From the NCBI GenBank assembly GCA_017608295.1, contig JAFCGF010000001.1, forward strand, positions 1 through 64,000: a DNA stretch of 64,000 nt, in the 5' to 3' direction. This stretch comes from Candidatus Woesearchaeota archaeon (GTDB lineage: Archaea > Nanoarchaeota > Nanoarchaeia > Woesearchaeales > JAGVZT01). The notes under the pieces are model-generated. The model had not been told where the DNA came from. It made no database searches and worked only from the letters and a program-made list of their open reading frames with translations. The translations under genes were made by a program, and so were the position numbers. Shown in pieces: positions 14,749 to 23,600 of this stretch (position 1 is its first letter; each line of letters starts with the position of its first letter).

Positions 14749-16140
14749 ATGGCCACTGAACAGAAAACAGAGGAAGAGGTAAGGGAAGCTGTTCCTCCCG
14801 AGGACATGGCTGTCCTGAAAAAGGCATTCCCGGATTGCATCACTATCGAGGAAGCCCTGGTAAAGGGCAAGGGAAAGGTCTCGCTTAGGGGCTGGGTGTA
14901 CAGGATTCGCAGCTCGAATAAGTTCGTGTTTCTTGTGCTGCGCGACTCCACAGACATCATCCAGTGTGTCGTGAAGGCAGAGACGCAGCCTGAGCTACAC
15001 GGGCAGGTGAAGAACTTGCTTATTGAATCGTCCATCATGCTTTCAGGTGAGCTGCATGAGGACACGCGGGCCCCAACTGGATACGAACTGCGCGTGGACA
15101 ATCTCAAAATCGTGCAGGCAGCGCTGCCCTTTCCTATAGCAAAGGACCACAGCCCTGAATTCCTCCTCGACCAGAGGCACCTCTGGCTTCGGAGCAGGAA
15201 ACTTACAGCAGTGATGCGCATCCGCCACACAGTGCACAGGGCACTGCATGAGTTCTTCACTGAGCGCGGTTACACAGAATTCTCGCCACCCATCTTCACC
15301 CCGAACGCATGCGAAGGCGGCAATACTCTGTTCAATGTGAAGTATTTCAGCGAGAAAGATGTTGTCTACCTCACCCAGAGCTGGCAGCTCTATGCAGAGG
15401 CAGCAATATTCTCTCTTGGAAAGATCTACTGCATGTCTCCCACGTTCCGCGCTGAGAGGTCCAAGACGAACCGGCACCTCGCTGAGTTCTGGATGCACGA
15501 GATGGAAGCGCCGTGGATGGACCTCGACGAGTGCGCCCAGGTCGCAAAGGATGAGATAAAGTACATTATCCAGCAGGTCCTCGAAAAGAACCAGAAGGAG
15601 CTTAAGATTCTTGAGAGAGATGTAGAGAAGCTCAGGCCGACTGCTGAGAAAGATATTCCCACCATCACCTATACAGAGGCGCTTAAGATACTCAAGGAAA
15701 AGGACAAGATGGACGTGCAATGGGGAAAGGACCTACGCACTCTCGAAGAGGAAGGCATTACAAGGCATTTCGACACCCCTGTTGTGGTGACTGAATATCC
15801 AAAAGAGATTATGGCGTTCTACAAGCCGGAGAAGAAGGGGAAAAATGATGCTCCCGGCCCTGTGGCGCTCTGCTTCGACATGCTCGCACCCGAAGGGTAC
15901 TGTGAAATCTTTGGGGGGAGCCAGCGAGACCTTGACATCAAGGAGCTCAGGAAGGCACTCAAAAACGAGGGCGCTGACCCAAGCACATACGAGTGGTACT
16001 TTGACACGCGGCGCTTCGGAAGCGTTCCGCATAGTGGCTATGGTATGGGTGTCGAGCGAGTGATCAACTGGATCTGCGACCTGAGGAACATCAAGGATGC
16101 TATTCCATTCCCAAGAACTATGCTAAGAAAGACGCCCTAG
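14749..16140 (+). CDS. asnS: Asparagine--tRNA ligase
   Basis: Class IIb aminoacyl-tRNA synthetase, 463 residues. The N-terminal OB-fold anticodon-binding domain (VSLRGWVYRIRSSNKFVFLVLRD) is followed by the catalytic core with motif 2 (FRAERSKTNRHLAEFW) and motif 3 (HSGYGMGVERVINWIC). The GGSQR signature (EIFGGSQRDLDI) and the PFPRTMLR ending point to AsnRS rather than AspRS. An insert with a Lys/Glu-rich helix (QKELKILERDVEKLRP) lies in the middle. Its presence suggests direct formation of Asn-tRNA. The stop shares the palindrome CTAG with the convergent gene. Confidence 0.92.
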   Translation: MATEQKTEEEVREAVPPEDMAVLKKAFPDCITIEEALVKGKGKVSLRGWVYRIRSSNKFVFLVLRDSTDIIQCVVKAETQPELHGQVKNLLIESSIMLSGELHEDTRAPTGYELRVDNLKIVQAALPFPIAKDHSPEFLLDQRHLWLRSRKLTAVMRIRHTVHRALHEFFTERGYTEFSPPIFTPNACEGGNTLFNVKYFSEKDVVYLTQSWQLYAEAAIFSLGKIYCMSPTFRAERSKTNRHLAEFWMHEMEAPWMDLDECAQVAKDEIKYIIQQVLEKNQKELKILERDVEKLRPTAEKDIPTITYTEALKILKEKDKMDVQWGKDLRTLEEEGITRHFDTPVVVTEYPKEIMAFYKPEKKGKNDAPGPVALCFDMLAPEGYCEIFGGSQRDLDIKELRKALKNEGADPSTYEWYFDTRRFGSVPHSGYGMGVERVINWICDLRNIKDAIPFPRTMLRKTP

Positions 16141-16910
16141 CTCTCATCCTTGATAATTTTCAGAGAAAGAAGGCTGTCCAGCAGCTCATTCCTCATCTTC
16201 GAGAAATGACTCTCAGTTCCGCAGGCGAAGCCAACTGCAGTCACTCCTGTCTCATCATCCTTTGTGATGAGTACAAATCCATGGAGCACCAAAGGCCTGT
16301 AGGGCTTGTCTGAATCCGGAGCAATCAAGAAATCCTTTGGAAGGTTCAGCTCTTCGTCTGAAAAAAAAAGGTGCCTGAGAGTGCGGATGAATATGCCTGG
16401 TTTCTTTCCATCAGGACCCAAGTCTGTGTGCGTCTTGAGTTTCACCTCGACCAGCGTCCCGGTTCCCTCTTGCAAGGGTACGTCGTTCTGGACGTTCTCA
16501 GTTCCCGGCATGGGAAACGTGACTGGATTCGGGTCTCCGATGCGGCGAAGCCAGGAATTCTGGTCCTCTATTGCCAGCTGAAATATATTATTAAGATTCG
16601 GAACCCCCTTATCGAGTTCCAGAAAATCATCCGGGGCATCGATAAGATAGCAGCCGAACCATGCCTGGTATGCTAGCGACTCCGGAACATACCTGGTGCT
16701 ACGGCCTTCTTCAGCGGTCTCACCAACAGTGAATATCCCGATGCCATGTACTGGCAGGCCCTGGTCACGCCAGATCGAAGTAAGGTCTCCTCCTATGAAG
16801 CCATGCACAAATCCCTTGGGCAGTTTAGAGAATTCTACTTTCGCGCCGAGACGCTTCAGCTCACTCTTATAGGAATTCCTTGCAATAGTCGCAATAAGAC
16901 GCGGAAACAT
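16137..16910 (-). CDS. Unrecognised soluble protein
   Basis: A 257-residue protein without membrane segments or a familiar motif. It starts MFPRLIATIARNSYKSELKR and contains a conserved-looking Gly-rich region (PKGFVHGFIGGDLTSIW) and a Trp/Phe-rich segment (ESLAYQAWFGCYLI). The second half reads like a beta-rich domain. TATA box TATATATAAC (about 16946-16957) is some 40 bases ahead of the ATG, and GGGGTGAG precedes the start. It shares the stop palindrome CTAG with asnS. Coding is supported by length, promoter and ribosome-binding site; function unknown. Confidence 0.65.
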   Translation of the reverse strand: MFPRLIATIARNSYKSELKRLGAKVEFSKLPKGFVHGFIGGDLTSIWRDQGLPVHGIGIFTVGETAEEGRSTRYVPESLAYQAWFGCYLIDAPDDFLELDKGVPNLNNIFQLAIEDQNSWLRRIGDPNPVTFPMPGTENVQNDVPLQEGTGTLVEVKLKTHTDLGPDGKKPGIFIRTLRHLFFSDEELNLPKDFLIAPDSDKPYRPLVLHGFVLITKDDETGVTAVGFACGTESHFSKMRNELLDSLLSLKIIKDES

Positions 16911-16962
16911 GTGTACTCACCCCGTGCCACTACCTGTACTCCAGAGTTATATATACTTTGCC

Positions 16963-17619
16963 CTAGCGATGCTTTCCCACCCCAATCTGTGGGCAGAATT
17001 CTTTAATGACACATTCGCTATCGCACTTCGGGCTTATCGGAGCGCAGATGTGCTGGCCATAATTCACGAGAAGCTCATTGTACTCAATCCAATATTTCTG
17101 GGGTAGCTTTTCCCTCAGGGCGAATTCTGTCTCATGGGGATTCTTTGTCTTGACATAGCCCAGGCGGTTCGAGATTCGATGTACATGGGTATCAACACAC
17201 ATTGCAGGCTGGTTGTAGCCAAGGCCGACGACGAGATTCGCGGTTTTTCTCCCCACACCTTTCAGCTTAATAAGCTCGTCTATCGTGTCCGGCACTTTCC
17301 CATTGTAGTCGTCGAGAATCCTCTGACTCACGTGCTTGATAGTCTTCGCTTTTGTCTTGTAGAATCCTACCGGATAAATTGCCTTCTCGATTGCCTCGTA
17401 GCTCAGCGCAAGCATTTTCTTCGGTGTCTTGGCGAGGGAGAAAAGCTTGTCAGTAGCTACAGATGTCACTTCATCCTTTGTGCGGAGGCTGATGAGGCAA
17501 CTTATCAGGACCTGGTAGGGGTCTTTGGTCCAGGAGACCACCTGGCCTATCGGCGGGCGCCATTCCCGTACCTTTTTCCGCACTATTCCTATGACCGCGA
17601 CAACAGCCGTATTATCCAT
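16963..17619 (-). CDS. nth: Endonuclease III
   Basis: DNA glycosylase/AP lyase of base excision repair, removing oxidised pyrimidines. The helix-hairpin-helix is IDELIKLKGVGRKTANLVV with the catalytic Lys; the catalytic Asp follows in VDTHVHRISNRLG. The C-terminal cysteines (CAPISPKCDSECVIKEFC) form the 4Fe-4S cluster loop, with three residues instead of two between the second and third Cys. The frame is open to a GTG at 17643; ATG 17619 is preferred because family homology starts near there. It may be the last gene of the transcript containing DUF192. Confidence 0.9.
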   Translation of the reverse strand: MDNTAVVAVIGIVRKKVREWRPPIGQVVSWTKDPYQVLISCLISLRTKDEVTSVATDKLFSLAKTPKKMLALSYEAIEKAIYPVGFYKTKAKTIKHVSQRILDDYNGKVPDTIDELIKLKGVGRKTANLVVGLGYNQPAMCVDTHVHRISNRLGYVKTKNPHETEFALREKLPQKYWIEYNELLVNYGQHICAPISPKCDSECVIKEFCPQIGVGKHR

Positions 17620-17658
17620 TCCAACCCAAGCATCTAGGCACACTTAAGAAGATTTCGC

Positions 17659-18006
17659 TCAGCACTCAATAGTGTCGCCGAGCTGGGTCTTGCTCAGCTC
17701 TATGGTTCCTGGAGGGAGTTCAAGCAAGATTATGGTATCTGCGCGTGGGACAATCCTCAGCTGAAAGGGCTTTGCCTCCTCAAGGTGTACAACCTTATTG
17801 TTCTCGTCGAGAAAAATCATATCGATAGGAAAGAATACAAAGAGCATGTGTATCCACGGCCTCTGCGGAGGATCAAAGGGAAAGAGGTAAGCATGTCCAG
17901 CTTTGAGTGGAAAGCGGAACATGAGGCCGCTCGCTCGAGAAAACATAGAGTCGCATCGCTTTACCTCTTCAGCAAGGATAGTATCACGCGTCTTGTTGCG
18001 TATCAT
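17659..18006 (-). CDS. DUF192 family protein
   Basis: A 115-residue protein of the DUF192 family (COG1430), small beta-barrel proteins of unknown function. Family landmarks are ASGLMFRFPLKAGHAYLFPF, the IHMLFVFFPIDMIFLDENNKVV block and the PPGTIEL ending. Many DUF192 proteins are secreted, but no signal peptide is visible here. The gene follows the pilin-like genes by six bases in the same direction, so it is probably co-transcribed with the surface system. Confidence 0.85.
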   Translation of the reverse strand: MIRNKTRDTILAEEVKRCDSMFSRASGLMFRFPLKAGHAYLFPFDPPQRPWIHMLFVFFPIDMIFLDENNKVVHLEEAKPFQLRIVPRADTIILLELPPGTIELSKTQLGDTIEC

Positions 18007-18012
18007 CAGCAG

Positions 18013-18510
18013 TCACCTGGCGCATATCGTCAGCTCGAGGAAAATAGTTCCGTACTTTGTCGGGATGGGGAAAGACTCCTGCTCGCTCCCCCGGACTCTG
18101 AGGCCGCCGCACTCCCCCTTGCTATGGTTAAATTTCTCCTCGCTTGAGGTGTATATTCTGAAATAATAGTCGCGGTCCCATTCATTGAGTGTGTTTTCAA
18201 GGATGAAGCCAGTCACAGATTCTGCTTCCTCACACGCTCCCCTGCGAGGTGTGCCGCAATATTCAAATGTTGAGGATGGATTAGCACAGTCCTTAATGAC
18301 TTCAGTGAGCGTGATGTCCTTGCAGTCAAGGTTGGTATCAAGCATTGTGGATATCATCGCAGATGATAGTCTCTTGTCTTTCACGATGTTTGCGGTATTG
18401 TCAGGTTCACTGTTTATTGAGAAACTCATCCATATCCAAAAGCCCACAACAATAAGGATGACGACAACTGCCAGGCCGAGAATCTCTCCCTGCGCTTTTC
18501 TGGCCCTCAT
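18013..18510 (-). CDS. Pilin-like protein with class III-type signal sequence
   Basis: About 165 residues. The N-terminus, MRARKAQGEILGLAVVVILIVVG, has the positive charge, polar cleavage region and uninterrupted hydrophobic helix of archaeal type IV pilins processed by PibD-like peptidase. The ectodomain has paired cysteines (LDCKDIT, KDCANPSSTFEYC, GACEEAE, GECGGLRV) and therefore probable disulfides. ATG 18510 overlaps the upstream stop (ATGA). Last of four consecutive pilin-like genes. Likely a minor pilin; no assembly ATPase is in view. Confidence 0.65.
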   Translation of the reverse strand: MRARKAQGEILGLAVVVILIVVGFWIWMSFSINSEPDNTANIVKDKRLSSAMISTMLDTNLDCKDITLTEVIKDCANPSSTFEYCGTPRRGACEEAESVTGFILENTLNEWDRDYYFRIYTSSEEKFNHSKGECGGLRVRGSEQESFPIPTKYGTIFLELTICAR

Positions 18511-19031
18511 CTGTAGGCCTCCACGATGACAACGCCGAAATTGCACGCACCCTTCAAAGTAAGGCAGCTTCCCCTGCCTGCAATCGGGTCGTACACTGTC
18601 AATGGATAATATATTACCTCGCTCTTGGGTAAAGTGTCCCCTTCGGGCGGGCTCGTGTAAATGGTGAAGCTCCTCGGCTCAGGATATATCTGCTCAACTG
18701 TGATGCTCGCGAGGAGGAATGTATCATAATAATAGAGCTGCGCATTGGGATTGCTCGCCATCAGCCCTGCAAGAGCCTCTGCCTTTGCCATATCTATACA
18801 ATTCGCCTGCACCACATTGCCTGAACTGCACTGCAACTCCGGAAAGTTTGACACTACCTGGGCAAGCTGGAGGGCTCGCATCTGGAGCGCCTCATTGTCT
18901 CGGTTCAAAGCTGCGCGGTCAGCGAATCCCTTATACACCATCAAGCCTGCCGCGAGGAGGAAGAAGAACACCACGAGGACCATGACTGTCTCTATGAGTC
19001 CTATCTGCGCCCTCTTTTTCATTCGTGCCAT
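18507..19031 (-). CDS. Pilin-like protein with class III-type signal sequence
   Basis: About 174 residues starting MARMKKRAQIGLIETVMVLVVFFFLLAAG: basic stretch, probable cleavage before QIGLIE, and a long hydrophobic helix, as in archaeal type IV pilins. The ectodomain holds two cysteine pairs (FPELQCSSGNVVQANC; GSCLTLKGAC) and ends VVIVEAYR. The frame is open further upstream, but ATG 19031 is the start that places the signal correctly. ATGA overlap with the following gene indicates translational coupling. Confidence 0.65.
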   Translation of the reverse strand: MARMKKRAQIGLIETVMVLVVFFFLLAAGLMVYKGFADRAALNRDNEALQMRALQLAQVVSNFPELQCSSGNVVQANCIDMAKAEALAGLMASNPNAQLYYYDTFLLASITVEQIYPEPRSFTIYTSPPEGDTLPKSEVIYYPLTVYDPIAGRGSCLTLKGACNFGVVIVEAYR

Positions 19032-19041
19032 AGTGCTTTCT

Positions 19042-20094
19042 TCAATAGAGTGTTGGACAAGAGTACAGCTTGAGCTGCTCGTTGATGTCTGACAGGGCAC
19101 TTACATGAGCCATCAGCGTGCCCGGACTGCCCATACGCTTGTAATCGATGATTGTGTTCCTCAATTGGGAGAACTCGTTGCCAGCGAGCGCGTAGCGGTC
19201 CCTGCACGCCTCAGTTAGGCTCATCTCATATCTCATGGATTCTGACCTGCGGTACAATACCTCAGTCATGTACTGGTAATGCTCAAGCACATTGTCCATC
19301 GTGCAATTGAAAAGTTCAGAGTTGCCAGCGAATACCGCTCCAAGAAGGGCGGCATCACCTGCGACCTCGAAGCTTCCTCTCGGGTTGAAGAGTGTCGCAT
19401 CTCCCGCATCCTGCTCAAAGAATGTGATGCGCATCACATCAGGCGCGATGGATTCCACCCCAATCACGCTGAGCGTTCCTTTGCTCAGAGTATTGAGCTC
19501 TCCAAGGGGAAGAGTGATTGAAGAGGTATCACCTTCATTCACCACAACACGGACTATCTCATGGTTCATGTCCTCTAATGATGATGCGACTGCCTGCTGG
19601 ACAAGTTCAGATTGGACACCGTCAGGCATCATATCATACAGAGTTTCCACAGGGCCGCCCCTGACAAACACATATCTTGTCTCAGGTGTGGTCAAATAGA
19701 GGATGTTCGCTGAGCGGTAGGGCATGTCAAAGCCCTCTGCGTATGAGATGAGCATATTGCCCTTGAGTCTGTCAGATGCGAAGATGATTTTCGTCTCCAG
19801 GGCTGAAGAACATTCCGGCATCGAATAAGTTGTGCAGTCAAAGGTCATGTCGAACGAGCCAAGTGAGATATTATTCACTGTACCCAATGCAGTCTCAGCA
19901 CCAACAAAGACAGTGTCGAGGAGGGAGACAAATTCCGTACACATTGTATCTTCGCCGATATCCAGGAGTTGACTTATAAACTGAACGAAAAAGAGAAGGA
20001 TGACTGCTCCAGCTATAAGGGCGAATATCCAGGTGAACTGCACCTGAACAGCTCCCTTGCGGTTCTTCTTCTTTTGAGTGCTGTCCTGTCTCAT
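19042..20094 (-). CDS. Membrane-anchored ectodomain protein of the pilin-like operon
   Basis: A 350-residue protein. A basic start (TQKKKNRKGA) leads into VQVQFTWIFALIAGAVILLFFVQFI, a pilin-like or signal-anchor helix, then a 300-residue ectodomain with spaced cysteines (FDCTTYSMPEC, ELFNCTM, LTEACRDR, LYSC). The pattern of an N-terminal helix with QF at the start of the hydrophobic run resembles the other class III signals here. It overlaps the upstream gene by four bases. Not assignable to a family by eye; context suggests a surface structural subunit. Confidence 0.65.
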   Translation of the reverse strand: MRQDSTQKKKNRKGAVQVQFTWIFALIAGAVILLFFVQFISQLLDIGEDTMCTEFVSLLDTVFVGAETALGTVNNISLGSFDMTFDCTTYSMPECSSALETKIIFASDRLKGNMLISYAEGFDMPYRSANILYLTTPETRYVFVRGGPVETLYDMMPDGVQSELVQQAVASSLEDMNHEIVRVVVNEGDTSSITLPLGELNTLSKGTLSVIGVESIAPDVMRITFFEQDAGDATLFNPRGSFEVAGDAALLGAVFAGNSELFNCTMDNVLEHYQYMTEVLYRRSESMRYEMSLTEACRDRYALAGNEFSQLRNTIIDYKRMGSPGTLMAHVSALSDINEQLKLYSCPTLY

Positions 20095-20618
20095 GGTGAA
20101 AACACAAGCGTGCGATTGCCCTTGCCCTTGAAACCAACTTCAACTCCCCCAGTAGTAATGTTAAGGCAGAGGAAGCCATCAGGAATCTCTAATGGGCTTA
20201 CATCAAATGACGTACTGCCGTCAGGCATGAGGAACACGTTGTAAGGTGCATCGCTAAAAATACTATCATATACAATCGCGTATTCAGGGTCATTATGGAT
20301 TGGCCATGCACTTGTGCCAGGGTTTGGCGCGGCGTTTGCCGGTGACCTAAGATAATCAAGGTCAGCAAAGCACATGAGCCTGTGCTTGCCAGGAGGGGTG
20401 AGACGCACTCCCCGTGTTGAGCCATAGGTGAGGCCGCCTATATTTTCTATGAGGTCTTTCTCAAATTGGATCTCACGGGCCTGTTGGGCATTATTCAGCA
20501 TCTTATTGATAGAGTAGGCGCCGAACACAAGCACCAGACCGCCTATGAGTAGGGCAAGAATGAAGACCACTATCTGTGAGCCCATCTGGCCTTTCTTATT
20601 CCGTCTCATTAACATCAC
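20091..20618 (-). CDS. Pilin-like protein, class III signal (KKG-Q)
   Basis: A 175-residue protein with the clearest class III signal of the operon: RRNKKGQMGSQIVVFILALL, with cleavage expected after KKG. A Val/Leu/Gly-rich helix follows, then a mixed ectodomain ending in a Gly-rich beta segment (GVEVGFKGKGNRTLVF). The frame starts at GTG 20618, overlapping the stop of the giant gene upstream (GTGA); ATG 20615 and 20609 are alternatives. Likely a pilus subunit secreted with its giant neighbour. Confidence 0.7.
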   Translation of the reverse strand: MMLMRRNKKGQMGSQIVVFILALLIGGLVLVFGAYSINKMLNNAQQAREIQFEKDLIENIGGLTYGSTRGVRLTPPGKHRLMCFADLDYLRSPANAAPNPGTSAWPIHNDPEYAIVYDSIFSDAPYNVFLMPDGSTSFDVSPLEIPDGFLCLNITTGGVEVGFKGKGNRTLVFSP

Positions 20619-23600
20619 TTTTTCTTCGCCGTCTTAGTGGCAGGTTTTTTTGCTGCCGGCTTTTTCTTGGGAGCTGGCTTCTTTGCTGTTGACTTAGGCT
20701 TAGGTTTGGGCTTGCGCTTAGCAGCGGGCTTCTTCACTGAAGGTTTTTTACTAGTGGTTCTCTTCGCCTTTGCGATTGCCTTCTGCTTCGCCTTCTCCTT
20801 CGCGACAGCATCAACAGCGGCGTGAATCTCGTCAAGCTCAGCAGATTCTGCTAGCGTCGGCTCCGTCTTAGTGGGCTCGGCAGGCTTCACCCTAGGCTTT
20901 GGTTCTTCCTTGGAAGGTCCTGTAGGCTTGGCAGCTGGTTTTTCCTCGGGCTTTGCCTCTGCTTTCGCCCCTGTTGCCCCTTCATCAAAGGCGGAAAAGA
21001 CATCATCTGGAGCTACCTTTTTAGGAGTGCCTGCAGGTTTTTTAGCCTCAGCAGCCCCTTCTTTTCCAGGCTCGGCAGGCTTCTTCGGCCCTTTTCCTTT
21101 CCCGTCAAATGAATCGAAGACAGACTCGCGGTCCTTCTTCTTCTCTGCACGGCGCTTCCTGCTGATGAGCATCTGCTCTCTCGGAGAAAGTTCGCGCTTC
21201 TTCTGCTGGACTGCCTGCTGAATAGGCATCGCAGGGCCAGTCTCCTCTTCTTCAGGGTGCTTCGCTTCCATGTACTTCATGTAACCGTAGTAGCCTCCAA
21301 CTCCTAAGATGATGACAAGCAGGAGGAAGAATAATATCCAAAGCCAGGATCTTTTCTTGGTTGGATCGTCTGGGTCATCAGGGTCAGTCCTTCCAGAGTC
21401 TGCCTTAGCGCACACGCCTCTCTCACAATTCCCGCTGACACAATCATTACTTGTGAAGCAGGTCTCACCAATAGCACACTGCTCAGGACAGAAGGCGCCG
21501 CAATCAACATCTGATTCGCCGCCATTCAACTTGCCGTCAGCACAATTTGATGCCAGGCATACGCCGTCGACACAATTAAGGCTCTCACAATCTTCATCAT
21601 TTTCACAGTCATCTCCTTCAAGACAGCCCCTCGAACAGACACCGCCGCAATCTATCCCCATCTCACCTGTATCCTTAAGGCCGTTATTGCATTTATCGTC
21701 ATCATCTCCGCAGGGATCGCATTCCCAGCCGCCGCAATCAATTCCATCTTCATCGCCGTTCCACCAGCCATCATTACAGTTTGGCTCTGAACAGAAGCCG
21801 TCGGGATTACAGTATAGGCTCTCACAGTCAATATCATCTATACAGGGAATAAGGACAACTTCACACGCTGCAGTATCAAAGTGGCAATAGTCAGTACAGC
21901 CAAGGGTGCCCCCTGTAAAGCTGCCAAGCTGGATACACTCGTCAATGATGCCGAAGCTCGCGCCATCGCACACCTCACCTGAATCGAGGACGCCGTCGCC
22001 GCACCTGCCTCCCTCACTGGCAATACAGTCTGTTGTATCAAACCTGCATCTTGGGTTGCAGCCCAGGTCGCCGCCTGTAAAACCAAAGTCTGAGCAACTG
22101 GTAATGTCGCCCCAGTCAGTGCCATCACACTCCTCGCCGCCGTCGATGACGTCGTCGCCGCAACTTCCACCGTGCTCAGGGATGCAGTTGGTCGTGTCCA
22201 GTTTACAGTCGTTAGTACAGGTAAGGTCGCCGCCAATGAAATGGGCAAGGTCTGTGCATTCTGAGATAATGCCCCAGTTATTGCCGTCGCACTGCTCACC
22301 TGAATCTATGACGCCGTCACCGCATTCACTGCCGACACCGCCGATGCAGGCATCGGTGTCAAAAGTGCATTCTTCATCACACACTAATGTTCCACCGCCG
22401 AAGAGGTCAAAATCCGTACAGGCGCTTATCACACCCCAGTCTTCGCCATCGCATTGCTCGCTGGCCCCAATGACGCCGTCGCCACAGCTGCCGCCCACCA
22501 CAGGAACACACCTGGAAGTATCAAACTGGCAGTCTGCTGTGCATACGAGCGTACCTCTCGTGAAATCAAAATCAGTGCAGGATGATACAGCTCCCCAGTT
22601 AAGGCCGTCGCACTGTTCGCCGCCATCGATTCGGCCATCACCGCAGTAGCTTCCCGGACCTCCAGAGCACATACTAGTATCAAACTCACAGTTCGTGTCG
22701 CAGCTCAATACGCCCTCAGTGAAGTCATCGAAATTTGAGCAGCCCGTGACAGGACCCCATTCCTGGGAATCACACTGCTCGCCAGCATCAATCGTCTCGT
22801 CGCCGCAATTACCTCCCATTGGGGATGTGCAGCCAGTTGTATCTAGCATACATATAGGGGTGCACACAAGGGTGCCGCCTGAGAAGCCGAAGTCAGAACA
22901 GCTTGAGACAGCCCAGATGTCGCCGTCGCACTGTTCGCTCCCATCAAGAATGCCATCGCCGCACTCAGCACCGAGACCGCCTGTGCACATTCCAGTATCA
23001 AACATGCAGTCAGCGTCGCAGAAGAGATTACCGCCTGAGAATGAGTCAAAGTCAATGCAACTTGAGACATCTGCCCAATTAGTGCCATCACACTGCTCAC
23101 CACTCCCTACATCCTCATCACCGCATTCAGTAGGAGATGAGCCGCCGGTGCACACACTCATATCAAGCATGCAATCTGCCGTGCAGCTGAGAGCACCACT
23201 ATCATAACCAAAGGAAATGCAGTCTGTCAGCGGACCGAGCGTGTCGCTATCGCACTGCTCACCAGCATCAATCGTGCCGTCGCCGCAGAAGCCGCCTTCT
23301 GTATTGATGCACATTGTGGTGTCAACTGAGCAAGAGGCATCGCAGCTGAGGTCTCCGGATTCGAATCCAAATTCAGAGCAGTCTGTGAAGGGAATAGTTG
23401 TGCCATCGCACTGCTCGCCAGCGTCAATCGTGCCGTCGCCGCACTCGCTGCCCGGACCCCCGGTGCAGCTGCTTGTGTCGAACCTGCAGTTCGCATCGCA
23501 CACAAGAGCGCCGCCAGTGAACTCATCCCAGTTGGTGCATCCATTGACAGGACCCCATTCCTGGCCATCACACTCTTCTCCTGCATCTATTATGCCGTCG